This document shows positions 49,754-58,645 of a stretch of 64,000 nucleotides of DNA, one piece after another. The stretch's first letter is position 1. Every line of letters begins with the position of its first letter. Source of the stretch: a virus; the IMG/VR virus record IMGVR_UViG_3300001679_000053, positions 1 to 64,000 of that record. One strand, 5' to 3'. Both the position numbers and the translations under genes were made by a program. The notes below the pieces were generated by a model. It saw nothing but the letters and a program-made list of their open reading frames with translations, was not told where the DNA came from and made no database searches.

Positions 49754-51721
49754 TTAAATTGTGCAGGTGTCGTTTGTACAGAACTTAGTTCCTTCGCCGG
49801 CTTCTTCAGTATCAATGCGCTGAATTTGAACCACTTTCTTTATTCTCTCTTCATACTCTTCTTTCGTTATTGGTTCGTATGGTGCTTGTTTGTATCCGGT
49901 TTCTTTGTATCTAAGGAAGGAGACTGCTTTAAGTCTTGTCTCATATAGTTCAAGAGCACTTTTAATTTGGCCTGCTTCCTCATCCTTAAACGTGATAGTA
50001 ACAGACACGGCGTTATCGGCCCAATAATGTTGATACTGGGCAGCAATTTCAAGTTGTTCCCACATCGAGACATCCCGCTTTCCTTTGTGGAAATACGGCT
50101 CTTTGACAGGAAACTCGACACAAGTAGTATTCGGAGAATATTCATCATCCTCCATAGTATAGCCGGCTTCTCTAATGCTGTCAAGTAATTTTGATTCTTT
50201 TGAGAACCTGATACGTCTAATATAGTATTCATCTTCTGGGAAGTGGATGCCGGGCGTGGAGCCGTTCAGCAACGACACAGTTCCCGATGGCTTAATAGAA
50301 GTTGTTCTGATCGATTTGGGAACACACAGCCAGTCTGAATATTCTTTGTCAAGTAACTGAATGTGTTCGTAAGCATCATCGCACCACTTTAACATATTAC
50401 GCCGGCCATGTTTATTAAATGCTTGGACGATGCCCGACTGTGAAAGTCCGATACGGCGGTTCTTGAGCATCATGGCGTTGGTCTCGGGCCAGTGAGTATT
50501 GACCAGCGTGACTGTCTTCCCATATAGATACGCACACTTGAGAGTTTTTAGATAGTCCTCATACGTCTCGTGCTTTGCGGGGAATGTCTCCACCAAACAA
50601 CAGCATTCACCATCGTGAAGTTGCTGTTCGCTGCAGGGGTTGAATCCTGCCACATTAACGTCATCTAATCGATCATCATCCTTAAAGCGTCCCTTGGTCT
50701 GTGCGTTTCGCAACCAGATATAGCCGGGCTCGCCGTTTTTCTTACTCTGTTCTGCGTGCCAAGTGTAGTCCATTCCAACCACCGCATTGAAGGAGTTATT
50801 GGAGCCCCATCGATGATGATATAACTTCTCTTGATCGTTTTTCATCTCAAGGTAGCGTTTATCATCGTAGTTCCCCATCGCTAGAGCGGCCGATCGGCGG
50901 ACGTTTCCGGCTACCACACACCGACCGATAAGATTCTCTGTATCAACAATATCGACCGATGAGATAGGCTCTCCGATCTTAGAGGCGAACAGTTCTGTTA
51001 AGTTTTCGTGTAGTTCCAGCAGTGGTTCATGTCCTGACGCTGTTCCACCGAATCCATTAATTTTAGAACCGGGAGGCCGGATGGCTGTGTAGTCAAACTT
51101 TGGTACTTTGGCACCTAAAAAGAAGCCATCGAGAAGGTTATGAACCGAATTGACCCATCCTTCACGGCTGTCATCGATTATAAGTGTGTCGCCTGTGTAT
51201 TCTGGCTCTTTGATGGTAAACGTATTTGCCCCAAGAGTGTCGAAACCAACACCGACACCGAGCATCAATGCGTCCATCATCCAAGCGAACAGATAGCCAC
51301 CCTTGGTGGCCAACTCTTTGGTTGAACGAAAGGCACAGTTAAACAATGCAGCCCCAGTTTTCTCTTCCACAAACTTCGTCCCCATCATCCATAAGCCGCG
51401 GCCCGGAGGCGTCCATTTCAGGTTGAATAGGCGATCGTATGCGTCCTTAGCCGTCGTCTGTGCTTTCTGATCGTTCCAGCCTAGTCCCAACATAACAACA
51501 TGTTGCTTCTGGACATTAAACATTCCCTCGATCACGCGGCGGCATGTCTGGTGCCATTCTTCGGTACCGGTTGCTTGTGGATCAAATTCGCTCAACCGTC
51601 TCGAATATGTGCGTTTGTATGTGATATAGCCGATCGGGCCCCAGGGTACCTTTGCTGTTTTATATGGTTCGATAAATGTGTCCGATAATCTAAATCGGCG
51701 GATGTTCTCAATGGTTCTCAT
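49754..51721 (-). CDS. nrdJ: Ribonucleotide reductase, class II (adenosylcobalamin-dependent, monomeric)
   Basis: 655 aa. Catalytic Cys pair region A-L-F-N-C-A-F (C129) and G-E-C-C-C (373-375), active-site N-P-C-S-E (361-365), and a C-terminal C-T-N-D-T-C (648-653) for thioredoxin-linked re-reduction. The overall pattern follows the monomeric class II reductases of the Lactobacillus leichmannii type, which reduce NTPs using B12; both deoxyribonucleotide-making and oxygen-independence follow from that. B12 must come from the host. Redox partners are the thioredoxin at 38928 or glutaredoxin at 21018. Confidence 0.96.
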   Translation of the reverse strand: MRTIENIRRFRLSDTFIEPYKTAKVPWGPIGYITYKRTYSRRLSEFDPQATGTEEWHQTCRRVIEGMFNVQKQHVVMLGLGWNDQKAQTTAKDAYDRLFNLKWTPPGRGLWMMGTKFVEEKTGAALFNCAFRSTKELATKGGYLFAWMMDALMLGVGVGFDTLGANTFTIKEPEYTGDTLIIDDSREGWVNSVHNLLDGFFLGAKVPKFDYTAIRPPGSKINGFGGTASGHEPLLELHENLTELFASKIGEPISSVDIVDTENLIGRCVVAGNVRRSAALAMGNYDDKRYLEMKNDQEKLYHHRWGSNNSFNAVVGMDYTWHAEQSKKNGEPGYIWLRNAQTKGRFKDDDRLDDVNVAGFNPCSEQQLHDGECCCLVETFPAKHETYEDYLKTLKCAYLYGKTVTLVNTHWPETNAMMLKNRRIGLSQSGIVQAFNKHGRRNMLKWCDDAYEHIQLLDKEYSDWLCVPKSIRTTSIKPSGTVSLLNGSTPGIHFPEDEYYIRRIRFSKESKLLDSIREAGYTMEDDEYSPNTTCVEFPVKEPYFHKGKRDVSMWEQLEIAAQYQHYWADNAVSVTITFKDEEAGQIKSALELYETRLKAVSFLRYKETGYKQAPYEPITKEEYEERIKKVVQIQRIDTEEAGEGTKFCTNDTCTI

Positions 51722-51726
51722 TTTTA

Positions 51727-53097
51727 TTAATTCCTTCTAAATTTTTCATATTTATTTTTAAGCAACCCTTTTTGCATTGTAGCGGTTAAGGCAACGGGGG
51801 TTCCTGGTATTATTCCATTGGTGACAGGAGATCTGGGGAGTATCTTAATACTGACATTGGATGTGTCCATAAATATGTTAAACACCATGCCATCTGGTCC
51901 GTTCCTATTCTTGGCAATAAAAATTTTGCCTTTATTGTTTTGTTTATCCTCAATTGTTCGTGATACCGAAAAGATAAAGTCCGCAACGAAGCATTTGTTA
52001 AAGGCTTCTGATATTTGTTCCATCGTAATCACCTCTGCACTAAGTCCTGCTCGATTTGTTTGTGAAGCGGTCCAGATAGGGCACTGGAACTCTGTCGAGA
52101 TAGCTCTTAACTCCTCATAAATAGATCCTAACTCGTCGCGCTTTTCTTTGCGGACAATAACTGGCCTTAAAAGATCAGCATAATCTACAATTATCAGCCC
52201 GGGCTTGATGCCGCGTTTAACAAGGCGCGAAAGATGGGAACGGATAGTATTGGTAGTAGCAGACTTCGTAGGATACTCCTTGATGATCAGTTTACCATCA
52301 ATGTCCTTGATTTGTTCATATATTTCGTCTTTAAAAGTACGTAAATCAGAAAGAGGATACCCGGTAATACAACTATCGTAGCGATTTGCAATGACTGTGT
52401 CCTGCAGTTCTAGTGTATAATGTACTACCACCTTCCCTTCGATCACAGCATTTGATCCTAGATGTACGAGGACCATAGACTTTCCAGCGCCGGTCGGAGC
52501 AATTACTACCCCCAACTCACTTTTACCTAATCCTCCACCTACAATACCATCAATATCTTTCCACCCAGTAGTAACCGGATTTCGGTGTTTAATTTCATAT
52601 CTTTTTTCAAAGTCTGTGATATATTCATAGCCAAAGTTATTATCCGATCCCAGTTTAAGCGCTTCATTTATTGTACTGGAAATTTCGTCAAAGGAACAGC
52701 TCTGCAGGAGTCCCACAGATTTTAGCATGGCCTCTTTAAGATTCTGCTTACGGCAAAAGTCCAAAGAAGCTTCTTTAATATACTCAATATCTTGAATCTC
52801 CCGCGTGTGAATTCTAACAAAATAATCCCTTACCTGTTTTTGAATTACACCGTCTTCACCTTCTAACTCGGTACGGAGTATGGTAGTGACCGCATCCACA
52901 GATGGATGCTTGTTATACCTGTCCCGATAGTCCAGTATTTTCGTAATAAAAACACGTAGATACTCTAGTTCAAGAAAGCCAACATCTAGAACTTCCGTTA
53001 TCTGATCCGCGAACGGACGATCCTCGAAAATTAGTTGTACTAGTCCCTCTTGGAAGCTCTTTCCATACCTTCCAAAATTTACATTATCTGGCGACAT
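51727..53097 (-). CDS. dnaB: Replicative DNA helicase (DnaB/gp41-type)
   Basis: 456 aa. N-terminal helical domain (1-160), then RecA-type motor: Walker A A-P-T-G-A-G-K-S (200-207), Walker B I-I-V-D-Y-A-D near 308, and T-A-S-Q-T-N-R-A-G with the Arg finger segment near 350. Near residue 175 T-G-W-K-D-I-D-G matches the family. Hexameric 5'-3' helicase at the fork. No primase is seen in the window. Promoter at 53125. Confidence 0.95.
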   Translation of the reverse strand: MSPDNVNFGRYGKSFQEGLVQLIFEDRPFADQITEVLDVGFLELEYLRVFITKILDYRDRYNKHPSVDAVTTILRTELEGEDGVIQKQVRDYFVRIHTREIQDIEYIKEASLDFCRKQNLKEAMLKSVGLLQSCSFDEISSTINEALKLGSDNNFGYEYITDFEKRYEIKHRNPVTTGWKDIDGIVGGGLGKSELGVVIAPTGAGKSMVLVHLGSNAVIEGKVVVHYTLELQDTVIANRYDSCITGYPLSDLRTFKDEIYEQIKDIDGKLIIKEYPTKSATTNTIRSHLSRLVKRGIKPGLIIVDYADLLRPVIVRKEKRDELGSIYEELRAISTEFQCPIWTASQTNRAGLSAEVITMEQISEAFNKCFVADFIFSVSRTIEDKQNNKGKIFIAKNRNGPDGMVFNIFMDTSNVSIKILPRSPVTNGIIPGTPVALTATMQKGLLKNKYEKFRRN

Positions 53098-53124
53098 GAA
53101 TCCTCACTTCTAGCCCTAGTAGTA

Positions 53125-53152
53125 AGTATAGCGCAGCCACCCTTAAAGTCAA
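53125..53152 (-). promoter_or_regulatory. Sigma70-type promoter for the helicase and RNR genes
   Basis: TTGACT, 16-bp spacer, TATACT (complement of 53147-53152 and 53125-53130). Confidence 0.78.
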
Positions 53153-53167
53153 CCGAAAAACTGTACA

Positions 53168-54157
53168 TTATTTAAGTGCCAGGGCTGCAGCGTCAACACA
53201 ATCCCTCGTGATCTTATTTAAGTGTGTACGTAAATCATCCCAATTTAACTCACCAAAGCCGTCCTCTCGCATAAGCTTTATTACTTCAGTTTTGTTGAAA
53301 GTGCATTCAAAATTTTCTAAAGAATAGTTAACATGATCTTTTGCTTGAATAGACATTTGAGGACTGTAAAGTTGCATCATCTTATAATTGTGTTCGATCA
53401 CGTCGCGGCCCTCCACGATGTTGGTAAAAAACTTAAGATTGGTACCTGAGTTCTCACAAAATTCTAAAACCTCATCTATGGTGTAATCTTTTTCGGAAGA
53501 CAAGAATGACAGACGATTCTTTACCGACGTAAACCCGGCGCCGCGGATGCCTGGAAGGTTGTCGGAGGTATCTCCAATAATTGAGCGCGCCAGAGCCATG
53601 TTCGTTGGATGTACACCGGTCTGCTCTATGATCCTTCTGACGTTTAGAAGCTCTTTCTTTACTGGGCGCCATAAAATTGTCTCGTCATCGCACAGCTGCA
53701 TAAAGTCTTTATCATTGGATACAATAATCTTTTGCCAGCCGTCATAATAACTTGAAGTAGTTAGGTGTGCAATAACATCGTCTGCCTCTATTTTTTCTAT
53801 CATAAACTGGATGATAGGCATGCTGTTGAAATATTCAATGACTCGGCTTTGCTGCCAAATCTTATTTTGCAATTCCTCGTTCTCAGTTAGATTATGGAAG
53901 GCGCGGTTAAGGCGGATTGGTTTTCTGCCGGCCTTATAGTTCTTGTCCATGTCTTTGCGCTTACGGGAACCATCTGGTCCGTCCCACACAATTACAATCT
54001 GATTGGGATTGGTTTCTCTTACGAGCTTTTGGAGAATCTTCATGAAGCCCTTGAGCCCACCAATGGGTTGACCATTAGAAGACAATGAGGGGTCTACAAT
54101 ATATGCTCTCAGATATGCGTTTAGCGCATCTACTATTAATACTCTTTTATTCTTCAC
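53168..54157 (-). CDS. 5'-3' exonuclease (FEN / T4 RNase H type)
   Basis: 329 aa. Acidic metal sites in order: V-D-A-L-N-A-Y near 10, D-G-P-D-G-S-R-K-R near 60, E-A-D-D-V near 125, S-N-D-K-D-F near 148, and helix-hairpin-helix G-D-T-S-D-N-L-P-G near 196. Removes primers and flaps on the lagging strand. Coupled to recA-type gene. Confidence 0.94.
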   Translation of the reverse strand: MKNKRVLIVDALNAYLRAYIVDPSLSSNGQPIGGLKGFMKILQKLVRETNPNQIVIVWDGPDGSRKRKDMDKNYKAGRKPIRLNRAFHNLTENEELQNKIWQQSRVIEYFNSMPIIQFMIEKIEADDVIAHLTTSSYYDGWQKIIVSNDKDFMQLCDDETILWRPVKKELLNVRRIIEQTGVHPTNMALARSIIGDTSDNLPGIRGAGFTSVKNRLSFLSSEKDYTIDEVLEFCENSGTNLKFFTNIVEGRDVIEHNYKMMQLYSPQMSIQAKDHVNYSLENFECTFNKTEVIKLMREDGFGELNWDDLRTHLNKITRDCVDAAALALK

Positions 54158-54161
54158 TTTA

Positions 54162-55304
54162 CTATGCCTTTACTGGAACTGTGAGATCTGCAGGATCTTC
54201 ATAAAAAGCTTTTGCGTCACCCTGGCGCTTATCAAACTTCTGAATTATCTCCTCATCCATTAGTGCAGTAACATGCTCTCTAAACTCTGCGTCTTCATTT
54301 ACCAACTCGGTCCACTTAGAAGGCTGGAACTTCTTTTCATAGCCGTCGGCTGTCTTAATGGTGTACCATGCGCCGGCACTGGTGAGACATGAAGAGCCCT
54401 TGATCGCATCGAACCACGACTCTTCATCGCGGATGCCCACTTCGTTCCCCCACAGAATGCGGAAAGCACATGAGCGCCCTTGTGTGCCAAAGCGAGACTT
54501 CTCCAGTTTCACCTTAACCTCGGATCCAATACGGAATCCCTTCTCGTCTTCAATAAAGGAAGCCTTTGCCTTGCGCCCAGTCAACCAGATGCGGAGAGAA
54601 TAGGAATAATGCATTGCCTTTCCTCCCGGTGTCATATACGGAGTCGTCATAGCAATGATGCGAGCGTTTGGTCCGCTGGGAATGTTAGTCTTCAACTGAT
54701 TGAGGACCAGGAACGTAGCCTGTTTGTCGGCAATCGGAATAATCAGCTTGGACATTCCCTTGGCCAAAATGCGCGCCTTCACTGCCATCGATGATTGGGG
54801 ATTAAAGTCTCCCTCAACATCAGATACAGAAGGTGTAAGTGCGAGTGAATCCCAGATGAACAGTAGTTGATCTTCGGCTGCTCCCAGCAGTTCTTCTACA
54901 GTCTCCAATACAAACTCCACAGAGGAAGCCTGGATGTACATTAGTCGCTCTAGGTCACATCCTGCCTGCTCCAAGAAGCGTGGGTCGATGGCTGACTCAG
55001 AATCGAAGTAGACGATAAGCTTGCCCGTTTTCTGAGCGTTTGCGGCTATTTGCGCGGCCATGTAAGATTTGCCTGTGGATTCAAGTCCTGCAATCTCCGT
55101 CACCTTTCCTACTGGAACGCCGGCACGGTGGCCCTTGCTGATGATTGAGTCCAGCCAGCGGGAGCCGGTGGGGATCCATTCCTTTACTGACGTGGGATTT
55201 TCTCCCGTCAGATCGTGTGCGACATTCCTGCCGGCTTTCTTGTTAACCATTTTCATTAGGTCTTGTATTGCTACACGACCAGCTTTTGCTTTAGCTTTAG
55301 CCAT
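54162..55304 (-). CDS. uvsX: RecA/UvsX-type recombinase
   Basis: 380 aa. Walker A G-L-E-S-T-G-K-S (73-80), Walker B L-L-F-I-W-D-S (147-153), L-N-Q-L-K-T-N near 207, T-P-G-G-K-A near 226 for the DNA-binding L2 loop and Y-S-Y-S-L-R-I. Polymerises on ssDNA for strand exchange and replication restart. N-terminus is Ala/Lys-rich (M-A-K-A-K-A-K-A-G). Own promoter at 55323. Confidence 0.95.
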   Translation of the reverse strand: MAKAKAKAGRVAIQDLMKMVNKKAGRNVAHDLTGENPTSVKEWIPTGSRWLDSIISKGHRAGVPVGKVTEIAGLESTGKSYMAAQIAANAQKTGKLIVYFDSESAIDPRFLEQAGCDLERLMYIQASSVEFVLETVEELLGAAEDQLLFIWDSLALTPSVSDVEGDFNPQSSMAVKARILAKGMSKLIIPIADKQATFLVLNQLKTNIPSGPNARIIAMTTPYMTPGGKAMHYSYSLRIWLTGRKAKASFIEDEKGFRIGSEVKVKLEKSRFGTQGRSCAFRILWGNEVGIRDEESWFDAIKGSSCLTSAGAWYTIKTADGYEKKFQPSKWTELVNEDAEFREHVTALMDEEIIQKFDKRQGDAKAFYEDPADLTVPVKA

Positions 55305-55322
55305 TTGCTCTCCTTATATGTT

Positions 55323-55351
55323 ATTATAACACATGCCCTGTGTTATGGCAA
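55323..55351 (-). promoter_or_regulatory. Sigma70-type promoter of the recombinase
   Basis: TTGCCA, 17-bp spacer, TATAAT (complement of 55346-55351 and 55323-55328). Confidence 0.82.
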
Positions 55352-56167
55352 GTTAGTAATGATGATTTCTGAAGATTTCTTTGATCTATTCATTCCGTAT
55401 GTCCACTCTGCTTCGTGTATATCGAAGTCTCGATAAAGTGAACGGATCTCGTCGCAATCATTATATGATAAGATCCAGTTGGCTCGTTCTCTCAGCATAG
55501 AGAAGAGCGCAAGGTGAGGAAAGAATGCGTGCATGTCTCCCTCGTCTCCGTAAAGTTTGCATCGTGCAGCCTCCAAAAAGTATGGAGGGTCAAGATATAG
55601 GCAACAGTCATGCCTTTTGATAGAGTCTTTAAAGTCGGCATGCTTCACCGTGAGGTTGTCCACCTTAAAGTTCCTAATATATTCTATTTGTGAGTCTGTA
55701 AACCTTGCATATGATGCTCTTTCAGAGAACCCACCTGCAAGGGTAGCACCCGAAAAACTGCTGCGATTAATAGCATATACTTTTGCTGCAGCTTCGTATG
55801 AAAAGGGGTGACCAGAGCGCAGGGCAAATCTAATTTCATCCCTGAATCGATCGAAGTCTCTCTGTAGAAGCCCTCTCGCTTTATATTCTTTATCTTGATA
55901 GATATACTTCTTCTTAGATTTGGTGCGAGCGAGGTCTGCTAGTGTGGCCAAGCGCTCAGGATCTTTTAAGAGAGCCTGCCAGAACCATACAATCGGCTTG
56001 AACCCGTCATATGCATGGACCTTTATTCCTTTCTCAGCGAGCGCTAACTCTATTGAACCACCCCCTAGAAAGGGGGAGCAAAGCTCCCCACAATCTTCGG
56101 GAATGAATTCCATTAGCGTCTTCACTGCCCGGGATTTACCTCCCGGATATCGCAGTGGAGTTTTCAT
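55343..56167 (-). CDS. dam: DNA adenine methylase, D12 class
   Basis: 274 aa. Motif order is P-L-R-Y-P-G-G-K-S near 4-12, F-L-G-G-G-S-I-E at 33-40, Y-A-I-N-R-S-S-F-S-G near 131 and catalytic D-P-P-Y at 193-196; ends I-L-S-Y-N-D-C-D...I-I-I-T-N-L-P. D12-type Dam enzymes methylate GATC adenine. Overlaps its upstream neighbour as TGATG, so the two are coupled. Second methylase of the phage besides 39909; the degenerate copy is at 30537. Confidence 0.95.
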   Translation of the reverse strand: MKTPLRYPGGKSRAVKTLMEFIPEDCGELCSPFLGGGSIELALAEKGIKVHAYDGFKPIVWFWQALLKDPERLATLADLARTKSKKKYIYQDKEYKARGLLQRDFDRFRDEIRFALRSGHPFSYEAAAKVYAINRSSFSGATLAGGFSERASYARFTDSQIEYIRNFKVDNLTVKHADFKDSIKRHDCCLYLDPPYFLEAARCKLYGDEGDMHAFFPHLALFSMLRERANWILSYNDCDEIRSLYRDFDIHEAEWTYGMNRSKKSSEIIITNLP

Positions 56168-57321
56168 CAGTATTTGGCCACACTAACAAGTGAATCGCTC
56201 TCAAGATCATGACTATCAGCAATCTGTGGGCAGGCACCAATAATATTAAATGGCTTCTCGGCGTCACCAATAGATTTGCCAGTTGCTTTCAAGAGCCCAT
56301 CGAGATTCAGCCCGGCTGCAGCTAGCTGACTTTTTACTAGTTCATATGACATGGCGTAAAGCTGATTCAGCTTGGTGATCGACTTCGATAGCGCCTCGCG
56401 TGCTTCCGGAGGACGGTAGAGGCTAGTGTAGAAGATAATATCTACTGGATCAGTACCCTTAATAATGGCTGGCAGAATAGTTTCACACCAGACACGTTGA
56501 ATATAGGTATCGCAGGATGCCAGAGATGCATTAACCAGTACATAGTCTTTCTTACGTAACTCAAGGTTACGCTTAATCCAAGAGTGCCAATCTTTAGTGG
56601 CCTTGCGAAGAATCAATGATTCATCACGTGTGCTAACTTCAATAATCTTATCACGCATTTTGGTGATTTGACCGGTCTTGAAGTGCAACTCCACCTGGAG
56701 GTCACGAAGCCAGCTGTCAATATCCGCAACAGTTGGCTCAAGCTCACCCAAGTTGATCAAGTGAACACCGCCGTTTACAATATCCTCGTAAGTTGCGGGA
56801 GAGTTCGGAAGATCGTCCAAGTTCTCAATGAATGCGTTTGTGAGCGTATTCTTTAGCGACGTGTCTTCGCGGCTATATACCGCAGTTGGCAACCAACGTT
56901 CGTCGTTGTTAATGGCGGCGGAGGCGCGCCCTCGGCCTCCAAGCCATGCACCATTGGAGTCACGACTAGGCGGCCACTCAGTTATAACAAAGCCGCGTTG
57001 TGAAAAGGATACCTCAAGTCCATCAATACGATCGTTTGCATCAAACTCATTACGAATACCTAAATTCGCAAAATTTTCGTCATCTAAATCGACCGTATGG
57101 AGATCAAGAAATTCAAAATGACTGAACGTGCAGCTTTTGAATTTGATTGGTACCAGTCCGCTGCTTTTCACCAACTTGTCGAATTCATCAAGGTTAATTG
57201 TACCTTGAGTGTTGAACCCTGGGCGGACACGGGGGTTGTTATTGTGAATGTCAACGACCTTAACTTCGTTGGTGTTCATGATGCTGGTTGTGGTGTCAGC
57301 GGCACCTTTTTTGTTTGACAT
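56167..57321 (-). CDS. Dam-linked protein with ParB-like segment
   Basis: 384 aa from the ATG at 57321, which follows AAAGGAGAAAAA (an in-frame TTG/ATG at 57345 is rejected). Residues about 100-140 (D-G-L-E-V-S-F-S-Q-R-G, R-G-R-A-S-A-A-I-N-N-D-E-R-W-L-P-T-A-V-Y-S) recall the G-x-R-R-x-x-A motif of ParB-type nuclease/CTPase domains, where it binds nucleotide. The rest is helical with no match. Strong coupling to dam suggests a joint role in DNA modification. Uncertain. Confidence 0.65.
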   Translation of the reverse strand: MSNKKGAADTTTSIMNTNEVKVVDIHNNNPRVRPGFNTQGTINLDEFDKLVKSSGLVPIKFKSCTFSHFEFLDLHTVDLDDENFANLGIRNEFDANDRIDGLEVSFSQRGFVITEWPPSRDSNGAWLGGRGRASAAINNDERWLPTAVYSREDTSLKNTLTNAFIENLDDLPNSPATYEDIVNGGVHLINLGELEPTVADIDSWLRDLQVELHFKTGQITKMRDKIIEVSTRDESLILRKATKDWHSWIKRNLELRKKDYVLVNASLASCDTYIQRVWCETILPAIIKGTDPVDIIFYTSLYRPPEAREALSKSITKLNQLYAMSYELVKSQLAAAGLNLDGLLKATGKSIGDAEKPFNIIGACPQIADSHDLESDSLVSVAKY

Positions 57322-57413
57322 TTTTTCTCCTTTGCAAATTCGCATATTAATGTCTGAACCTCAAGTGCCGAAGCGGTAGAGATTCGTATCTATCTTCCAT
57401 TGAAGATGTCTTT

Positions 57414-57441
57414 ATTATAACACCTTGATTTTAAATGTCAA
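57414..57441 (-). promoter_or_regulatory. Sigma70-type promoter
   Basis: TTGACA, 16-bp spacer, TATAAT (complement of 57436-57441 and 57414-57419). The leader starts with an ATCTTC/GAAGAT hairpin. Confidence 0.85.
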
Positions 57442-57451
57442 GGATTATTTT

Positions 57452-57482
57452 AAAATGGCGGCAGACTTTACACCGGTCTGCC
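57452..57482 (-). terminator. Probable terminator of the 77-aa gene
   Basis: Minus strand stem GGCAGAC/GTCTGCC with a 9-nt loop (57460-57466 with 57476-57482), followed by GCCATTTT. The U-run is short. A matching hairpin precedes the gene at 57761. Confidence 0.5.
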
Positions 57483-57496
57483 AGCGGCTGGGGGGA

Positions 57497-57730
57497 CTAC
57501 TGAGTCTCGGTGGTAGTGCCGGTAGTTGTCTCAGTGGTAGTCTCGGTGGTCGAGGACACCGGGACGGTTTCACCAGCAGTTGCTGGCTCTGTGAATGTCG
57601 GAGTTGCCTCCGAAACGGTGGGGGGCTCGACTGAACATGTACCGTATGCAGTGGCGATAACAAGAACGCCTCCTACAACACTAACATGCACCTTCCAGCG
57701 CGCCCACGCGGACTTTAACCATTCTAACAT
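57497..57730 (-). CDS. Membrane protein with Thr-rich tail
   Basis: 77 aa. One membrane span at about 16-30 (S-V-V-G-G-V-L-V-I-A-T-A-Y-G) after a basic start (W-A-R-W-K), then Cys32 and a Thr/Glu-rich tail (48-77: T-E-T-T-T-E-T-T-T-G-T-T-T-E). The tail repeats T-T-E-T-T and should be disordered, on the outside of the inner membrane if the positive-inside rule holds. Between two similar hairpins, so expressed as a unit. It could be a small spanin- or holin-like factor, but that is only a possibility. Confidence 0.7.
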   Translation of the reverse strand: MLEWLKSAWARWKVHVSVVGGVLVIATAYGTCSVEPPTVSEATPTFTEPATAGETVPVSSTTETTTETTTGTTTETQ

Positions 57731-57760
57731 TATATGTCTCCTTCTGTTGATTAAAAGTGC

Positions 57761-57788
57761 GGCAGAGTATTTGTATGCCCGCTCTGCC
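57761..57788 (-). terminator. Hairpin downstream of ssb, copy of the one at 57452
   Basis: Minus strand stem GGCAGAG/CTCTGCC with a 14-nt loop, followed by GCACTTTT. Both hairpins begin with CCGCTGGCAGA, so one is a duplicate. Confidence 0.45.
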
Positions 57789-57814
57789 AGCGGCCATTAT
57801 AAACAAGCTTGAGA

Positions 57815-58594
57815 TTAACCTGACATTAGTTCATCAAATGCACGGTCCACGTCATTCTTTCCACCCTTATTTTGGTGGTTGTATGACGTTGTCTCAGACG
57901 AGCGCGCTTCAGCGGTTTTTTCGCCGGCTAACTGCTCATCGAGAATCACATCTACCTGCTCTGGAGTAAGGCGCTCAAAAAGAGAATCAAACTCTGGAAT
58001 ACCATCTAGGAGGGCGGGGACGGCTTCATTATCCTTAAGCAGTGGCGAAGTGTTTCTACGCATCTTCAGGCTTGTTTGTGGGTACGCGCCCGGCTTATTG
58101 GGCTTCGTATAGGTTAGGGTGATATCGGTGCCCTCTTGCACATCAGTGACATCACCGTATTCAGGATCAAGAATATACCCGAGCAAAAGTTCATACGCCT
58201 GCTTTCCGTAGCCGTAAATCTTCGCTCCCTCATCCTCTCGACCTCGTACAACGACTGGTGAGAAGTACCGAGTGCGCACAAAGAGTGACTTTGCTAGCTT
58301 CTTGGTTTCCTCATCGTTTGTGTCTGTTCCTTCACGCCACAACTGTGAGGCAAAATCGCAGATGGGGCAGCGTTCTCCGTAGTTTCGCTTCGGACACACA
58401 ACACCTCCCCTATGATCTCCCACGTTATAGTGGAAGAACATTTCCTTCAACGGATCTCCATCCGCTGTTGGTACAATACGGATATCCGTATCTCCCTCGT
58501 CTGGCTTGAACCAGTGTGAAGTTCCGTCAGAACCTCTTCCGTCACCGCGCAAATTTGCGAGCTTGCGGCGCATAAGCTCCATGTTGATTCCCAT
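57815..58594 (-). CDS. Single-stranded DNA-binding protein (gp32 type)
   Basis: 259 aa. OB-fold core with zinc ligands as in T4 gp32: H55 or H61, C67, C76 and C79 (V-C-P-K-R-N-Y-G-E-R-C-P-I-C). The N-terminus (M-E-L-M-R-R-K-L) is the cooperative binding segment and the last residues (D-V-D-R-A-F-D-E-L-M-S-G) are the acidic partner-binding tail. Coats ssDNA at the fork. ATG at 58594 follows AAGGAGAAACATT, own promoter at 58618. Confidence 0.93.
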   Translation of the reverse strand: MGINMELMRRKLANLRGDGRGSDGTSHWFKPDEGDTDIRIVPTADGDPLKEMFFHYNVGDHRGGVVCPKRNYGERCPICDFASQLWREGTDTNDEETKKLAKSLFVRTRYFSPVVVRGREDEGAKIYGYGKQAYELLLGYILDPEYGDVTDVQEGTDITLTYTKPNKPGAYPQTSLKMRRNTSPLLKDNEAVPALLDGIPEFDSLFERLTPEQVDVILDEQLAGEKTAEARSSETTSYNHQNKGGKNDVDRAFDELMSG

Positions 58595-58617
58595 AATGTT
58601 TCTCCTTTATGATGGGT

Positions 58618-58645
58618 ATTATAACACTCTATTCAAGATTGTCAA
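58618..58645 (-). promoter_or_regulatory. Sigma70-type promoter of the SSB gene
   Basis: TTGACA, 16-bp spacer, TATAAT (complement of 58640-58645 and 58618-58623). Lies inside the end of the gene at 58629. Confidence 0.87.
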
